Notes: generated by a model not told the origin, from the letters alone. Shown: positions 31,266-40,135, numbered from the stretch's first letter. The stretch is 64,000 bases of DNA from Herbidospora cretacea (GCF_001570605.1 NZ_BBXG01000012.1:124001-188000); one strand, 5' to 3'. Numbers and translations: made by a program.

Positions 31266-32365
31266 CTACGTATTCTGTCGAGGATCTCGTCCAGGATGGG
31301 GCCCGACGTGCCGAAATTGAGCCGGATCCAGGTGTCCGGAGCGCCGTAGATCGTGCCGGCGGCGACCATGACCCGGGCGTCGCGTTGCAGGACGGCCGCG
31401 GCGTCGGGAATGCCCGTGTCGATCCAGGCCAGATAGGTGGCCTCCGGGATCCGGTAGGTCCAGCCGGCCGGCAGCCGCTGGGCCACGGTCTTGCGGTTAC
31501 GGTCGAGGATGGCGAGGACCTCTTCGAGCCACGCGTCACACTGCCGCCAGGCCGCGTCGGTGGCGGCGACGGCCAGGACGCTCGGGTTGCCGTACAGGTT
31601 CGGCGGCCGGGTGGCCAGCGCCGCACGGGCTCGCGCGGAGCCGATGTGGGCGACCGCGCAGTGCACGCCCCCCATGTTGAAGGCCTTGCTGGCCGACGTG
31701 ATCGTGACCGTCCGGCCGGGCCGGAGCAGGCCGAACGGGATGTGCTCGTTCGGGGCGAAGGTCAGGTCGGCGTGGATCTCGTCGGAGATCACCGTCAGGT
31801 CGTGCCGGTCGGCGTAGTCGGCCAGTTCCTCCAGCTCCGTACGCGTGAAGCACCGCCCCGTCGGATTGTGCGGGTTCACCAGAAGCAGCACCCGCGCGCC
31901 ACCGGGGTCGGCGGGCAGCTCGGCCCGCCAGGTCTCCCCGTCGGGGACCAGCGGGATCGGGACCGGCGGCCGGTTCATCGCCTCCAGGGTCATCAGGAAG
32001 GCGTTGTAGGTCGGGGTGTGCACGAGCACGCCCTCGCCCGGCACGGTCAGCACGTCGAGGAGCGCCTGGAGCGACTGGTTGAGGTCGGTGAAGGCCTTGA
32101 CGTGGGCGGGATCGGGGTGGAAGCCGTAGCGGGCGGCCATCCGTTCGGCGAACGTCTCGGGCAGCGGCAGACCGGGCTGCTCCCAGGGCCAGTCGGGGTA
32201 GCCGAGATCGGTGGAGACCCGGTGCATGACCGCGTCCCGGATGGGCTGCGCCACGGGAAAGTCCATGTCGGCCACCCACGCGGGGATCACGTCGGGCGCG
32301 GCCTGCACCCATTTGGTCCCGTCACGCCTACGGGCCTGCTCCACGGTCAATCGATCAAGTTCCAC
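31262..32365 (-). CDS. MalY/PatB-type PLP-dependent C-S lyase or aminotransferase
   Basis: 367-residue fold-type I PLP enzyme. It begins with the PatB-like DGTKWVQAAPDVIPAWVADMDFPVA, and contains LLVNPHNPTGRCF, VISDEIHADL (PLP-binding Asp), the Schiff-base Lys in ITSASKAFNMGG and the C-terminal Arg in WIRLNFGTSG. Members are cystathionine beta-lyases or related C-S lyases in sulfur amino acid metabolism, and some are aminotransferases. The GTG at 32365 has no ribosome-binding site; TACGCT ends 6 nt upstream, so the mRNA is probably leaderless. It is followed by a coupled gene of unknown function. Confidence 0.88.
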   Translation of the reverse strand: MELDRLTVEQARRRDGTKWVQAAPDVIPAWVADMDFPVAQPIRDAVMHRVSTDLGYPDWPWEQPGLPLPETFAERMAARYGFHPDPAHVKAFTDLNQSLQALLDVLTVPGEGVLVHTPTYNAFLMTLEAMNRPPVPIPLVPDGETWRAELPADPGGARVLLLVNPHNPTGRCFTRTELEELADYADRHDLTVISDEIHADLTFAPNEHIPFGLLRPGRTVTITSASKAFNMGGVHCAVAHIGSARARAALATRPPNLYGNPSVLAVAATDAAWRQCDAWLEEVLAILDRNRKTVAQRLPAGWTYRIPEATYLAWIDTGIPDAAAVLQRDARVMVAAGTIYGAPDTWIRLNFGTSGPILDEILDRIRR

Positions 32366-32371
32366 GCAAAC

Positions 32372-32377
32372 AGCGTA
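32372..32377 (-). promoter_or_regulatory. Candidate -10 box for a leaderless PatB-like mRNA
   Basis: On the minus strand TACGCT spans 32377 to 32372, putting the predicted start of transcription on the G of the GTG at 32365. The remaining 32378-32558 stretch shows no gene or other signal. Confidence 0.5.
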
Positions 32378-32558
32378 TGACGTGACGAAAACGTCGCATA
32401 GGGATCTACCGGACCCCAGCAGTCACCTGGTGCAGGCAAGGAGAGCGACATACTCTGCGGAAGCTTTCCCGGCCCAGGGCACACCAGCTATCGCGGACCT
32501 TTGCCATGAACCGACACGTCAGCTGCCAGCTCGAGAAACAGACTGAATGCGGCCGGGT

Positions 32559-32651
32559 AACGGCTGCCACTTGATCAACGGACGCGGTGAACGGCTGCTG
32601 TCTGATCAACGGACGCCGAGAACGGCCCCCATTTGATCAACGGACAGAGCG
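32559..32651. repeat. Three tandem 31-bp repeats containing TTGATCA-type cores
   Basis: Units start at 32559, 32590 and 32621, each beginning AACGGC and sharing TGATCAACGGAC at the same offset. Multiple internal repeats with TTGATCA cores are typical of IS21-family element ends, so this may be a solo end of a lost element. No transposase fragment is seen on either side. Confidence 0.6.
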
Positions 32652-32665
32652 CTCCGCCCGGGGCG

Positions 32666-32697
32666 GATCTGCGGCTGAAGGGGTGCAGCCGCAGATC
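32666..32697 (-). terminator. Terminator of lexA
   Basis: Perfect 12-bp arms GATCTGCGGCTG (32666-32677) and CAGCCGCAGATC (32686-32697) with an 8-nt loop, 12 nt past the lexA stop on the minus strand. No U-run. Confidence 0.75.
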
Positions 32698-32709
32698 TGC
32701 GCCGTGTGC

Positions 32710-33429
32710 CTAAAGCTTGCGGAGGACCGCCGTCACCTTGCCGAGGACGGTTGCCTCGTCGCCCGGGATCGGCTCGTAGTTGGGGTTGTGGGGGACCAGC
32801 CACACGTGGCCGTCTTTGCGCTTGAAGGTCTTCACGGTGGCCTCGCCGTCGATCATCGCGGCCACGATGTCGCCGTTGTCGGCGACAGGCTGCTGACGGA
32901 CGACCACCCAGTCGCCGTCGGCGATGGCCGCCTCGATCATCGAGTCGCCGGAGACCTGGAGGAGGAACAGGGTGCCCTCGCCGACGAGCTGCTTGGGCAG
33001 CGCGAAGACGTCTTCGAGGTTCTGCTCGGCCAGGATCGGCCCACCTGCGGCGATGCGCCCCACGAGGGGAACATAGGCCGCCGTCGGGCGGTTGAAGCCG
33101 GAGTCTTCCTCGGCGGCGTCGGGATCGACCCAGAGGACCGGCTCCCCGGGCAGACGCACCTCGAGGGCGCGCGGGCGATGGGGGTCGCGGCGCAGGTAGC
33201 CCTTGCGCTGAAGGGCGGTGAGCTGGTGGGACACACTCGACGTGCTCGTGAGCTGCACCGCCTCACCGATCTCGCGCATCGACGGTGGGTAGCCCCGCTG
33301 CTGGACCGAGTCGCGGATCACCTCCAGGATCTTGCGCTGCCTGGGGGTGAGCCCGAGCGAGTCGCGGCGGCGCACCGCCAGATCGCTCACGCTCTCGTCG
33401 CGCTGGCTGGCCAGCCCGTCGTTGTTCAC
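32710..33429 (-). CDS. lexA: LexA SOS repressor
   Basis: 239-residue repressor and self-cleaving protease of the SOS response. The N-terminal winged helix is [20 protein letters not shown]...[12 protein letters not shown] with [18 protein letters not shown] as recognition helix region. The cleavage site Ala-Gly is in [14 protein letters not shown], the catalytic Ser in [14 protein letters not shown] and the Lys in [13 protein letters not shown] at 33429 has GGGAGGTG 7 nt upstream. A LexA box 68 nt upstream indicates autoregulation. Divergent from the LysM protein gene, the order known from mycobacteria (lexA, chiZ/Rv2719c, nrdR). Confidence 0.97.
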   Translation of the reverse strand: MNNDGLASQRDESVSDLAVRRRDSLGLTPRQRKILEVIRDSVQQRGYPPSMREIGEAVQLTSTSSVSHQLTALQRKGYLRRDPHRPRALEVRLPGEPVLWVDPDAAEEDSGFNRPTAAYVPLVGRIAAGGPILAEQNLEDVFALPKQLVGEGTLFLLQVSGDSMIEAAIADGDWVVVRQQPVADNGDIVAAMIDGEATVKTFKRKDGHVWLVPHNPNYEPIPGDEATVLGKVTAVLRKL

Positions 33430-33496
33430 CTGGGCACCTCCCAATCCGTGTTCCTCACGTCGCACAGAGCGACGCTACCGCGATTCAAGATCAATA

Positions 33497-33512
33497 TCAA
33501 ACAGTTGTTCGA
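33497..33512. promoter_or_regulatory. LexA (SOS) box
   Basis: TCAAAC-AGTT-GTTCGA fits the actinobacterial SOS consensus TCGAAC-N4-GTTCGA with one mismatch. It lies between lexA and the divergent LysM gene and can control both. Confidence 0.8.
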
Positions 33513-33564
33513 TTGCCCTCGAAAACGTCGGTGGCGTGGTGTACAACATCGTACGGGAGTTCGA

Positions 33565-33580
33565 TCGACATCGTGTTCGA
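33565..33580. promoter_or_regulatory. Second, weaker SOS-like box
   Basis: TCGACA-TCGT-GTTCGA has a perfect right half and two mismatches in the left half of the SOS consensus. It is 49 nt upstream of the LysM protein start. Confidence 0.4.
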
Positions 33581-33629
33581 TTCACGCGATCTTTCTTCCG
33601 TCCTGCAGGGGCAGTCGAGGAGGTTCACG

Positions 33630-34880
33630 ATGAAGCCCACGCAGAACAACGCCACTCCGACCTCATCCACACCCTCGAAGCCGACTCCTCCGAAGTCCAC
33701 CCCTGGGGTGTCCGCATCTCCTTCCCGCATCCGGCCGCCGAGGGCTGCGGATCCGGGTCCGGGGGAGCGGGTTGCTTCGCAATCCACGCTTTCGAACGTC
33801 CGGCCGCCGAGAGTCGCAGATTCGGGCTCGGTGGTGCGCGCCACTTCGGAACCGGCTCGGTCGGATATCTGGCCGCCGAAGGCCGGGGATCCAGGTCCGG
33901 CGGAGCACGTTCTGTCGCAACCCACGCCTTCTGATATCCGGCCTCAGAGAGTCGCAGATTCGGGCTCGGTGGCGCATGCCACTTCGGAACCGGCTCGGTC
34001 GGGTATCCGGCCGCCGAGGGCCGCGGATTCGAACCGGGCGGAGCTTATTCCTCTGCAGTCAGTTCCTTCGAGCATTCGGCTGCCGAGAGTGGCTGATTTC
34101 CGTCCGGCGGAGCATTCCCCTTCGCGATCCGCGTCTTCGAACATTCAGCCGCTGACGGCCACGGAGCCGGCTGAGCGCACCCATATGAAGCGACGCCATC
34201 TCGCCCTGGTCCCGGCTCTGCCGGATAACGGCCAGGCGCGGACGAGTCGGGACAAGGAACCATCAGGGCAATCCAGGTCGAATCGTCGTCCGGGGCGGCG
34301 TGCGGGCAATGATGCGGGCCAAGGCCCGAGGGCTGTCGCCACGGCACGCACTCGAGACGCGGCGTCCCAGCAAGGCGGTGCTCGCGCCGGGAGCGCAGTC
34401 AGGGGGCCCGCTGATCGCCTCGTCGCCGGCAGGGCCGCGCGGCCACGCGGGAACAGCCCCGTCGGCATGAGTGCGGTGCCCGGCAAGGCGGCGCGGCCGC
34501 GGTGGGGTGATGTCCAGCGCCCCGCTGCCGCAGGCGCCGGTCCGGTGGGGGCGCAGGCCCGGAAGGCCGGCGCTCCGCCGATCCGGCTCACCCGCCGGGG
34601 CCGGATAGTCCTCGTCGCCCTCATCGCCGCGCTTAGTCTGGCCGTCGGGTGGCTGGGCACGCGGGCCGCCGTGACCGCCTCCGCCGGCCCTTCGGTCGAG
34701 GGGTTGACCTCTGTCACGGTCCAGGAGGGCGACACCCTCTGGGAGATCGCCGCGGCCAACCCCGGAGAGGGCGACCCGGCGGTCAGAGTTCGCGAGATCA
34801 TGGATCTCAACGGGTTACCCGATCCCCTCATCCGGCCAGGCACGACGCTCTATCTGCCCCGTGACGTCCCAGGTCAGTAG
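33630..34880 (+). CDS. LysM membrane protein, probable SOS-induced division inhibitor (ChiZ/DivS/YneA-like)
   Basis: 416-residue protein. Residues 34-171 are six tandem 23-residue repeats (see separate entry). Residues about 185-320 are a basic disordered region. One membrane segment follows at about 323-347 (IVLVALIAALSLAVGWLGT), and residues 362-416 are an extracellular LysM domain (VTVQEGDTLWEIAAANPGEG to RPGTTLYLPRDV). Position next to lexA and nrdR, SOS boxes and the TM-LysM layout match the mycobacterial ChiZ, corynebacterial DivS and Bacillus YneA group, which delay division during DNA damage. ATG at 33630 has GGAGG 6 nt upstream; an internal ATG at 34185 would remove all repeats but lacks a good ribosome-binding site. 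Confidence 0.82.
   Translation: MKPTQNNATPTSSTPSKPTPPKSTPGVSASPSRIRPPRAADPGPGERVASQSTLSNVRPPRVADSGSVVRATSEPARSDIWPPKAGDPGPAEHVLSQPTPSDIRPQRVADSGSVAHATSEPARSGIRPPRAADSNRAELIPLQSVPSSIRLPRVADFRPAEHSPSRSASSNIQPLTATEPAERTHMKRRHLALVPALPDNGQARTSRDKEPSGQSRSNRRPGRRAGNDAGQGPRAVATARTRDAASQQGGARAGSAVRGPADRLVAGRAARPRGNSPVGMSAVPGKAARPRWGDVQRPAAAGAGPVGAQARKAGAPPIRLTRRGRIVLVALIAALSLAVGWLGTRAAVTASAGPSVEGLTSVTVQEGDTLWEIAAANPGEGDPAVRVREIMDLNGLPDPLIRPGTTLYLPRDVPGQ
33729..34142 (+). repeat. Six tandem 69-bp repeats inside the LysM protein gene
   Basis: Six in-frame units of exactly 23 codons, each starting with a variant of IRPPRAAD. Units 2 and 4 are almost identical (SGSVVRATSEPARS and SGSVAHATSEPARS), while units 1, 3, 5 and 6 are more divergent, so an A/B pair may have been duplicated. 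The region is open in several frames, as expected of expanding repeats. Confidence 0.85.
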
Positions 34881-34941
34881 GCCCCTGAGAGGCGTGGGGT
34901 TCGAGTTGCGATCTAGGGGACTCGCTTCTAGGGTTGGGGAC

Positions 34942-34986
34942 CACAACATCTAGTGGTCGTGCTCATTGAGCTCACCATAAATTGTG
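34942..34986 (+). promoter_or_regulatory. Pair of NrdR boxes upstream of nrdR-nrdJ
   Basis: CACAACATCTAGTG (34942-34955) and CACCATAAATTGTG (34973-34986) are both imperfect CAC-N8-GTG palindromes with an A/T centre, as NrdR boxes are. Their centres are 31 bp apart, three helical turns, the usual phasing for cooperative NrdR binding. Confidence 0.75.
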
Positions 34987-35054
34987 TTTCCTTTGCCGCA
35001 CCTCATGACATGTGGGGGCGTGCGCGAGCGTCTGGTCAGTGAGGAGGCGACGGC

Positions 35055-35513
35055 GTGCATTGCCCGTTCTGCCGTCATCCCGACACCAGGGTCGTCGACA
35101 GCCGGTCGACGGAAGACGGCGGGGCGATCCGCCGCCGGCGCACCTGTTCCGAATGCGGGAGACGGTTCACCACGCAGGAGACGGTCCTGCTGATGGTGAG
35201 CAAACGCAGCGGGGTGACCGAGGCGTTCTCCAGGGAGAAGGTCATCGCCGGGGTCCGGCGGGCCTGCCAGGGGCGTCCCGTCAGTGAGGACTCACTCGCG
35301 CAGCTCGGGCAGAGGGTGGAAGAGAGCATCCGCGCCTCCGGGGTCGCGGAGATCCCCGCCCACGAGGTCGGCGTCGCGGTTCTGGGGCCGCTGCGCGATC
35401 TCGATGAGGTGGCTTATCTACGGTTCGCCTCGGTCTACCGGGGGTTTGAGACCCTCGCCGACTTCGAGGTCGAGATTCAGCAACTCAAGGCACATGCCAA
35501 GGGGGAGTCATGA
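35055..35513 (+). CDS. nrdR: Transcriptional repressor NrdR
   Basis: 152-residue regulator of ribonucleotide reductase genes. The N-terminal zinc ribbon has [17 protein letters not shown] and [14 protein letters not shown] (four Cys), followed by an ATP-cone domain ([48 protein letters not shown]) that senses ATP/dATP. GTG at 35055 has GAGGAGG upstream. Its last codons overlap the nrdJ start by 4 nt (ATGA), so the two are co-translated, and two NrdR boxes upstream indicate feedback repression of the operon. Confidence 0.97.
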   Translation: MHCPFCRHPDTRVVDSRSTEDGGAIRRRRTCSECGRRFTTQETVLLMVSKRSGVTEAFSREKVIAGVRRACQGRPVSEDSLAQLGQRVEESIRASGVAEIPAHEVGVAVLGPLRDLDEVAYLRFASVYRGFETLADFEVEIQQLKAHAKGES

Positions 35514-38335
35514 CGGAGACGGTCAACGGCACATCCACGCGCACCCGGCGTGGACGGGCCAAGGGGTTGAAGGTGAAGCGGATCTTCACCACCGAGGGCG
35601 TCCACCCCTATGACGCGGTCGAGTGGGAGCGTCGTGACGTCGTCATGACCAACTGGCGCGACGGTTCGGTCAACTTCGAGCAGCGCGGGGTCGAGTTCCC
35701 GGCGGCCTGGTCGGTCAACGCGGCCAACATCGTGACCACCAAGTACTTCCGCGGCGCGCTCGGCACGCCGCAGCGCGAGTGGAGCCTGAAGCAGCTGGTC
35801 GACCGGGTGACGGGTGTCTACACGCGCACCGGCGTCGAGCACGGCTATTTCGCCTCCGACGAAGACGCGGAGATCTTCGACCACGAGCTGAAGCACGCCC
35901 TGGTCCACCAGCTCTTCGCGTTCAACTCGCCCGTGTGGTTCAACGTCGGCACCCTCTCGCCGCAGCAGGTCAGCGCCTGTTTCATCCTGGCCGTCGACGA
36001 CACCATGGAGTCGATCCTCGATTGGTACAAGGAAGAGGGCGTGATCTTCAAGGGTGGTTCGGGCTCGGGTGTGAACCTGTCCCGCATCCGCTCCTCCAAG
36101 GAACTGCTCTCCTCGGGCGGCACGGCCAGCGGCCCCGTCTCCTTCATGCGCGGCGCCGACGCCTCGGCCGGGACCATCAAGTCGGGCGGCGCCACCCGCC
36201 GGGCGGCCAAGATGGTCGTGCTCGACGTCGACCACCCCGACATCGAGGAGTTCATCGAGACGAAGGCGCGTGAGGAGGACAAGATCCGCGCCCTCCGCGA
36301 CGCCGGGTTCGACATGGACCTCGGCGGCAAGGACATCGTGTCGGTGCAGTACCAGAACGCCAACAACTCGGTCCGCGTCAGCGACGAGTTCATGCGCCAG
36401 GTCGAGACCGGCGGCAAGTTCGGCCTCCGCGCCCGCCTCACCCACGAGGTCATCGAGGAGATCGACGCCAAGGACCTGTTCCGCAAGATGGCCAAGGCGG
36501 CGTGGGAGTGCGCCGACCCGGGCGTGCAGTACGACGACACGATCAACGACTGGCACACCTGCCCCGAGACCGGCCGGATCACCGCGTCCAACCCGTGTTC
36601 TGAGTACGTCCACCTCGACAACTCCTCGTGCAACCTGGCGTCGATCAACCTGCTGAAGTTCCTCACCGACGACGACACGTTCGACATCGCGCGGTTCGTC
36701 AAGCTGACCGAGCTGATCATCACCGCGATGGACATCTCGATCACCTTTGCCGACTTCCCGACCGAGAAGATCGGCGAGACCACCCGCGCCTACCGGCAGC
36801 TCGGCATCGGCTACGCCAACCTGGGCGCGCTGCTGATGGCCACGGGCCACGCCTACGACTCCGACGGCGGCCGGGCCATCGCGGCGGCGATCACGTCGCT
36901 GATGACCGGTGCGTCCTACCGCCGCAGCGCGGAGCTGGCGGGCATCGTGGGGGCGTACGACGGCTACGAGCGCAACGCCGAGCCGCACAAGCGGGTCATG
37001 CGCAAGCACGCCGCGGCCAACGACGCGGTCCGCACCATCGACGCGATGGACAAGGCGATCCACGCCGAGGCGACCAAGCAGTGGCAGGAGTGCCTCAAGC
37101 TGGGCGAGAAGAACGGCTGGCGCAACGCCCAGGCGTCGCTGCTCGCCCCGACCGGCACCATCGGCCTGATGATGGACTGCGACACCACCGGCATCGAGCC
37201 CGACCTGGCCCTGGTCAAGTTCAAGAAGCTCGTCGGCGGCGGCTCGATGCAGATCGTCAACCAGACCATCCCGCGCGCCCTGCGTCAGCTGGGCTACCAG
37301 GAGGAGCAGGTCGAGGCGATCGTCGAGTACATCGCCCAGAACTCCCACGTCGTCGACGCCCCCGGCCTCAGGCGCGAACACTACGAGGTGTTCGACTGCG
37401 CGATGGGCGAGCGGGCGATCGCGCCGATGGGCCACGTCCGGATGATGGCCGCGACCCAGCCGTTCCTGTCGGGTGCGATCTCCAAGACGGTCAACCTGCC
37501 CGAGTCGGCCACGATCGACGACATCGAGCAGGTCTACCTGGAGGGCTGGCGGCTCGGCCTCAAGGCCCTGGCCGTCTACCGCGACAACTGCAAGGTCGGC
37601 CAGCCGCTGTCGGCCGGCAACAACACCAAGAAGACCGAGGAGGCCGCGGTCGTCGCCGAGCCGGAGACCAGGGTCATCGAGGTCTCCCGGCCGACCCGCC
37701 GCCGCATGCCGAACAGCCGCCCGAGCATCACGACCCGCTTCACGGTCGGCGGCGCGAAGGGCTACATGACCGCCTCGTCCTACCCCGACGACGGTCTCGG
37801 CGAGGTCTTCCTGAAGATGTCCAAGCAGGGCTCGACCCTCGCGGGCGTCATGGACGCCTTCTCCGTGGCGATCTCGATCGGCCTCCAGTACGGCGTGCCG
37901 CTCGACACCTACGTGCAGAAGTTCGTCAACATGCGCTTCGAGCCGGCCGGCATGACCGACGACCCGGATGTCCGCATGGCGCAGTCGGTGATGGACTACA
38001 TCTTCCGCCGCCTGGCCCTCGACCACCTGGCCTACGAAGACCGGGCGGCCCTGGGCATCTTCTCGGCGTCGGAGCGGGCGGCGCAGCAGCGCGGAGAGGA
38101 CCCGGCGGCCCAGATCGACACCGCCGCCCTGGCCCAGTCGGCCCCGATAGAGCCGCCGGTGACCAAGCCGGTCCCGGTCGCCGAGCCGGTCCGCGCCCCG
38201 AAGGAAGGCCACCTGGAGGGCCACCAGGGCTTCACGGCCGACGCCCCGCTCTGCATGACCTGCGGGATCAAGATGCGCCCTGCCGGTAGCTGCTACGTCT
38301 GCGAGGGCTGCGGCAGCACCAGCGGCTGCAGCTAG
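35510..38335 (+). CDS. nrdJ: Vitamin B12-dependent ribonucleotide reductase (class II)
   Basis: 941-residue adenosylcobalamin-dependent enzyme reducing ribonucleotides for DNA synthesis without oxygen. Motifs in order: [42 protein letters not shown], the active-site loop [41 protein letters not shown] and a C-terminal Cys-rich tail ([21 protein letters not shown]), which carries the redox-shuttle and zinc-ribbon-like cysteines. The length is typical for the actinobacterial NrdJ. It is coupled to nrdR and under the NrdR boxes. Confidence 0.97.
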   Translation: MTETVNGTSTRTRRGRAKGLKVKRIFTTEGVHPYDAVEWERRDVVMTNWRDGSVNFEQRGVEFPAAWSVNAANIVTTKYFRGALGTPQREWSLKQLVDRVTGVYTRTGVEHGYFASDEDAEIFDHELKHALVHQLFAFNSPVWFNVGTLSPQQVSACFILAVDDTMESILDWYKEEGVIFKGGSGSGVNLSRIRSSKELLSSGGTASGPVSFMRGADASAGTIKSGGATRRAAKMVVLDVDHPDIEEFIETKAREEDKIRALRDAGFDMDLGGKDIVSVQYQNANNSVRVSDEFMRQVETGGKFGLRARLTHEVIEEIDAKDLFRKMAKAAWECADPGVQYDDTINDWHTCPETGRITASNPCSEYVHLDNSSCNLASINLLKFLTDDDTFDIARFVKLTELIITAMDISITFADFPTEKIGETTRAYRQLGIGYANLGALLMATGHAYDSDGGRAIAAAITSLMTGASYRRSAELAGIVGAYDGYERNAEPHKRVMRKHAAANDAVRTIDAMDKAIHAEATKQWQECLKLGEKNGWRNAQASLLAPTGTIGLMMDCDTTGIEPDLALVKFKKLVGGGSMQIVNQTIPRALRQLGYQEEQVEAIVEYIAQNSHVVDAPGLRREHYEVFDCAMGERAIAPMGHVRMMAATQPFLSGAISKTVNLPESATIDDIEQVYLEGWRLGLKALAVYRDNCKVGQPLSAGNNTKKTEEAAVVAEPETRVIEVSRPTRRRMPNSRPSITTRFTVGGAKGYMTASSYPDDGLGEVFLKMSKQGSTLAGVMDAFSVAISIGLQYGVPLDTYVQKFVNMRFEPAGMTDDPDVRMAQSVMDYIFRRLALDHLAYEDRAALGIFSASERAAQQRGEDPAAQIDTAALAQSAPIEPPVTKPVPVAEPVRAPKEGHLEGHQGFTADAPLCMTCGIKMRPAGSCYVCEGCGSTSGCS

Positions 38336-38345
38336 CCGGAGACTT

Positions 38346-38384
38346 CCCGGGCTGACCTGCCTGAACAGGGCGGGTCAGCCCGGG
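38346..38384 (+). terminator. Terminator of nrdR-nrdJ
   Basis: Perfect 12-bp arms CCCGGGCTGACC (38346-38357) and GGTCAGCCCGGG (38373-38384), 10 nt past the stop. The dispersed repeat follows immediately. Confidence 0.8.
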
Positions 38385-38390
38385 ATTCCA

Positions 38391-38468
38391 TTCTTCCGTC
38401 ACGGCTCCGCCCACCACGGCGCCGCCCGCCGCCCAGGGCGCTCGCCGCGTCCGGCGCCAACCGGCCGC
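38391..38468. repeat. Copy 2 of the dispersed intergenic repeat
   Basis: Matches 5831-5910 over about 78 bp, ending in the identical GGCGCCAACCGGCCGC. It lies between the nrdJ terminator and the 3' end of the serine hydrolase gene. Confidence 0.65.
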
Positions 38469-38483
38469 GCCGCCCGCGCGCCG

Positions 38484-39602
38484 TCACGACAGAACTTCGA
38501 GCACCGCCTCGACCAGGTTGGCCGCCCGCCTGTCGCTGACCGGGTCCTGCACGTGGTTCATCACGTACCCGAACGCCAGGCCGCGCGCCGGGTCGGCGAA
38601 GCCCAGCGACCCTCCGTAGCCGGAGAACCCGAACGCCCCCGGGCTGTGCCAGAACAGGTCCGGAGTCGGCAGCCCGAACCCCAGCCCGATCCTCACCGGC
38701 ACCCGCAGCACCTTGTCCACCCCGCTGACCTGCTCGGCCGTCGCCAGCGCCAGGGTCCCGGGGCTGAGGATCCGCCCGTCGAGCAGGGCCGCGTAGAAGC
38801 CCGCCAGCCCCCGGGCGGTGCCCGTGCCGTTCGACGACGGGAACTCCGCCGCCAGCTGGGCCGGGTCGTTGTGGTCGAGGAACGGCGTCACGGCCATCGA
38901 CGCCCGCATCGTCAGCGACGTGGGGTCGAAGTAGGGACGCAGCGCCTCGGGCAGGGTCGCCGGGTCGACCGACAGGTCGATCTTGGGGGAGACGATCCGG
39001 GCGGCCCGACGGTGTTCGGCGACCGGGAGCCCGATCCGGAAGTCCAGCCCGAGCGGCCCGGTGATCTCCTCCCGCAGATACGTCCCCAGGGAGCGCCCCG
39101 ACACCCGGCGCACCACCTCGCCGACCAGGAAGCCGAAGGTGTGGGCGTGGTAACCCGACTCCGTTCCGGGTTCCCACAACGGCCGCTGCGCCTCCAGGGC
39201 GGCGATCATCGGCTGCCAGGCCACGGCCTCGGCCGGGGTGACGGGGGTGTCCAGGGCGGCCAGGCCCGCCTGGTGGGTGAGCAGCCAACGTACGGGAATG
39301 TCGGGTTTTCCGAACTCCGGCCAGTAGTCCGTGACGGGCGCGTCCAGGTCCAGGACGCCTCTGTCGACGAGGTGCAGGGCGCAGGCGGCGGTGATCGCCT
39401 TGGTGGTGGAGAAGACGACCTGGAGGGTGTCCTCGGTCCAGGGGCGGCCTTCCGCGGCGTCGCCGCCCCACAGGTCCACGACCTTCTCGCCGTCGACGTA
39501 CGCGCAGACGGCCGCGCCGATCTCGGAGCAGTGGGTGAAGTTGCCGGCGAACGCCTCGTGGACGCGTTCGAATCCGGGTGCTGTCGTGCCGTGAACGGGC
39601 AT
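38484..39602 (-). CDS. Serine hydrolase of the beta-lactamase / EstB family
   Basis: 372-residue enzyme of the class C beta-lactamase-like esterase family. The nucleophile motif is VVFSTTKAITAACALHLV (Ser-x-x-Lys, near residue 68), the second motif is around SGYHAHTFGFLVGEVV (Tyr general base), and the C-terminal GFSGYGGSLGFADP takes the place of the KTG-like loop. No signal peptide is visible, so it is probably a cytosolic esterase rather than a secreted beta-lactamase. GGAAGG precedes the ATG at 39602. Substrate unknown. Confidence 0.88.
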   Translation of the reverse strand: MPVHGTTAPGFERVHEAFAGNFTHCSEIGAAVCAYVDGEKVVDLWGGDAAEGRPWTEDTLQVVFSTTKAITAACALHLVDRGVLDLDAPVTDYWPEFGKPDIPVRWLLTHQAGLAALDTPVTPAEAVAWQPMIAALEAQRPLWEPGTESGYHAHTFGFLVGEVVRRVSGRSLGTYLREEITGPLGLDFRIGLPVAEHRRAARIVSPKIDLSVDPATLPEALRPYFDPTSLTMRASMAVTPFLDHNDPAQLAAEFPSSNGTGTARGLAGFYAALLDGRILSPGTLALATAEQVSGVDKVLRVPVRIGLGFGLPTPDLFWHSPGAFGFSGYGGSLGFADPARGLAFGYVMNHVQDPVSDRRAANLVEAVLEVLS

Positions 39603-39634
39603 GCGTCATCGCCTTCCGGCCAGGGAGGGAAAGG

Positions 39635-40012
39635 TCAGCGGCGCCAGGTCTCGATGAGCCAGGCGCAGATCTCCGGCTCGGTCATCTCGGGGAACTCCTC
39701 GCCGAACGTCGCCAGCGCGCGGAGCGCCTCGTCGCGGTCGAGGCCGTGGTCGGCGGCCGCTTTCAGGTAGTCCTGGCGGGCCGCCGGGGGGCGTCCGCCG
39801 CCGGCGCCGCGGCCGGGCAGGCCCTCGCGCCAGCGGACGATCTCGCCGAGGCGGTCGGGGCGCCAGCCGGGGGCGCCGTCGATCTCGACGTCAGGGTCGG
39901 GGAAGGGGTGGGCGGAGTCGCCCGGATAGCGGGCCCGCCATTTGTGCACCGCGTGACGGCTCACCCCCAGCGCCTCGCCGATGCCGAGAACGCCGAGGTA
40001 TCGCTCGGTCAT
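39635..40012 (-). CDS. Small HTH DNA-binding protein, unknown function
   Basis: 125-residue protein. The N-terminus is a helix-turn-helix (LGVLGIGEALGVSRHAVHKWRARY, residues about 6-29) followed by a charged linker and a helical C-terminus (DYLKAAADHGLDRDEALRALATFG). The fold resembles excisionase/MerR-type short HTH proteins. It is divergent from a beta-propeller gene, and the shared intergenic region holds two copies of a palindrome; it is a natural candidate to bind them. Weak ribosome-binding site (GAGG) before the ATG at 40012. Confidence 0.7.
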   Translation of the reverse strand: MTERYLGVLGIGEALGVSRHAVHKWRARYPGDSAHPFPDPDVEIDGAPGWRPDRLGEIVRWREGLPGRGAGGGRPPAARQDYLKAAADHGLDRDEALRALATFGEEFPEMTEPEICAWLIETWRR

Positions 40013-40071
40013 GGTGCCTCAACTCGTCCGTCCGCCTCCTGGTGGGTCACTTTCTACCACGACAGAACATC

Positions 40072-40114
40072 GTCTCCTGGAGAGACAATGTAGTACAACG
40101 TCTCTGTAGGAGAC
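40072..40114. promoter_or_regulatory. Two copies of the palindrome GTCTC-N5-GAGAC
   Basis: GTCTC-CTGGA-GAGAC (40072-40086) and GTCTC-TGTAG-GAGAC (40100-40114), centres 28 bp apart. The second covers the expected -35 position of the plus-strand promoter, so a bound protein should repress the beta-propeller gene. The region is conspicuously less GC-rich than its surroundings. Confidence 0.7.
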
Positions 40115-40123
40115 AACGTTTTG

Positions 40124-40129
40124 TATGAT
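40124..40129 (+). promoter_or_regulatory. Candidate -10 box for a leaderless beta-propeller mRNA
   Basis: TATGAT, the best -10 hexamer in the window, ends 6 nt before the GTG at 40136, putting transcription start on the G of the start codon. Confidence 0.65.
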
Positions 40130-40135
40130 CGGCCG

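Noticed and set aside
35477-38224. Long open frame (915 codons) on the minus strand opposite nrdJ
   Set aside because: Antisense shadow of nrdJ, with biased composition and no domain.
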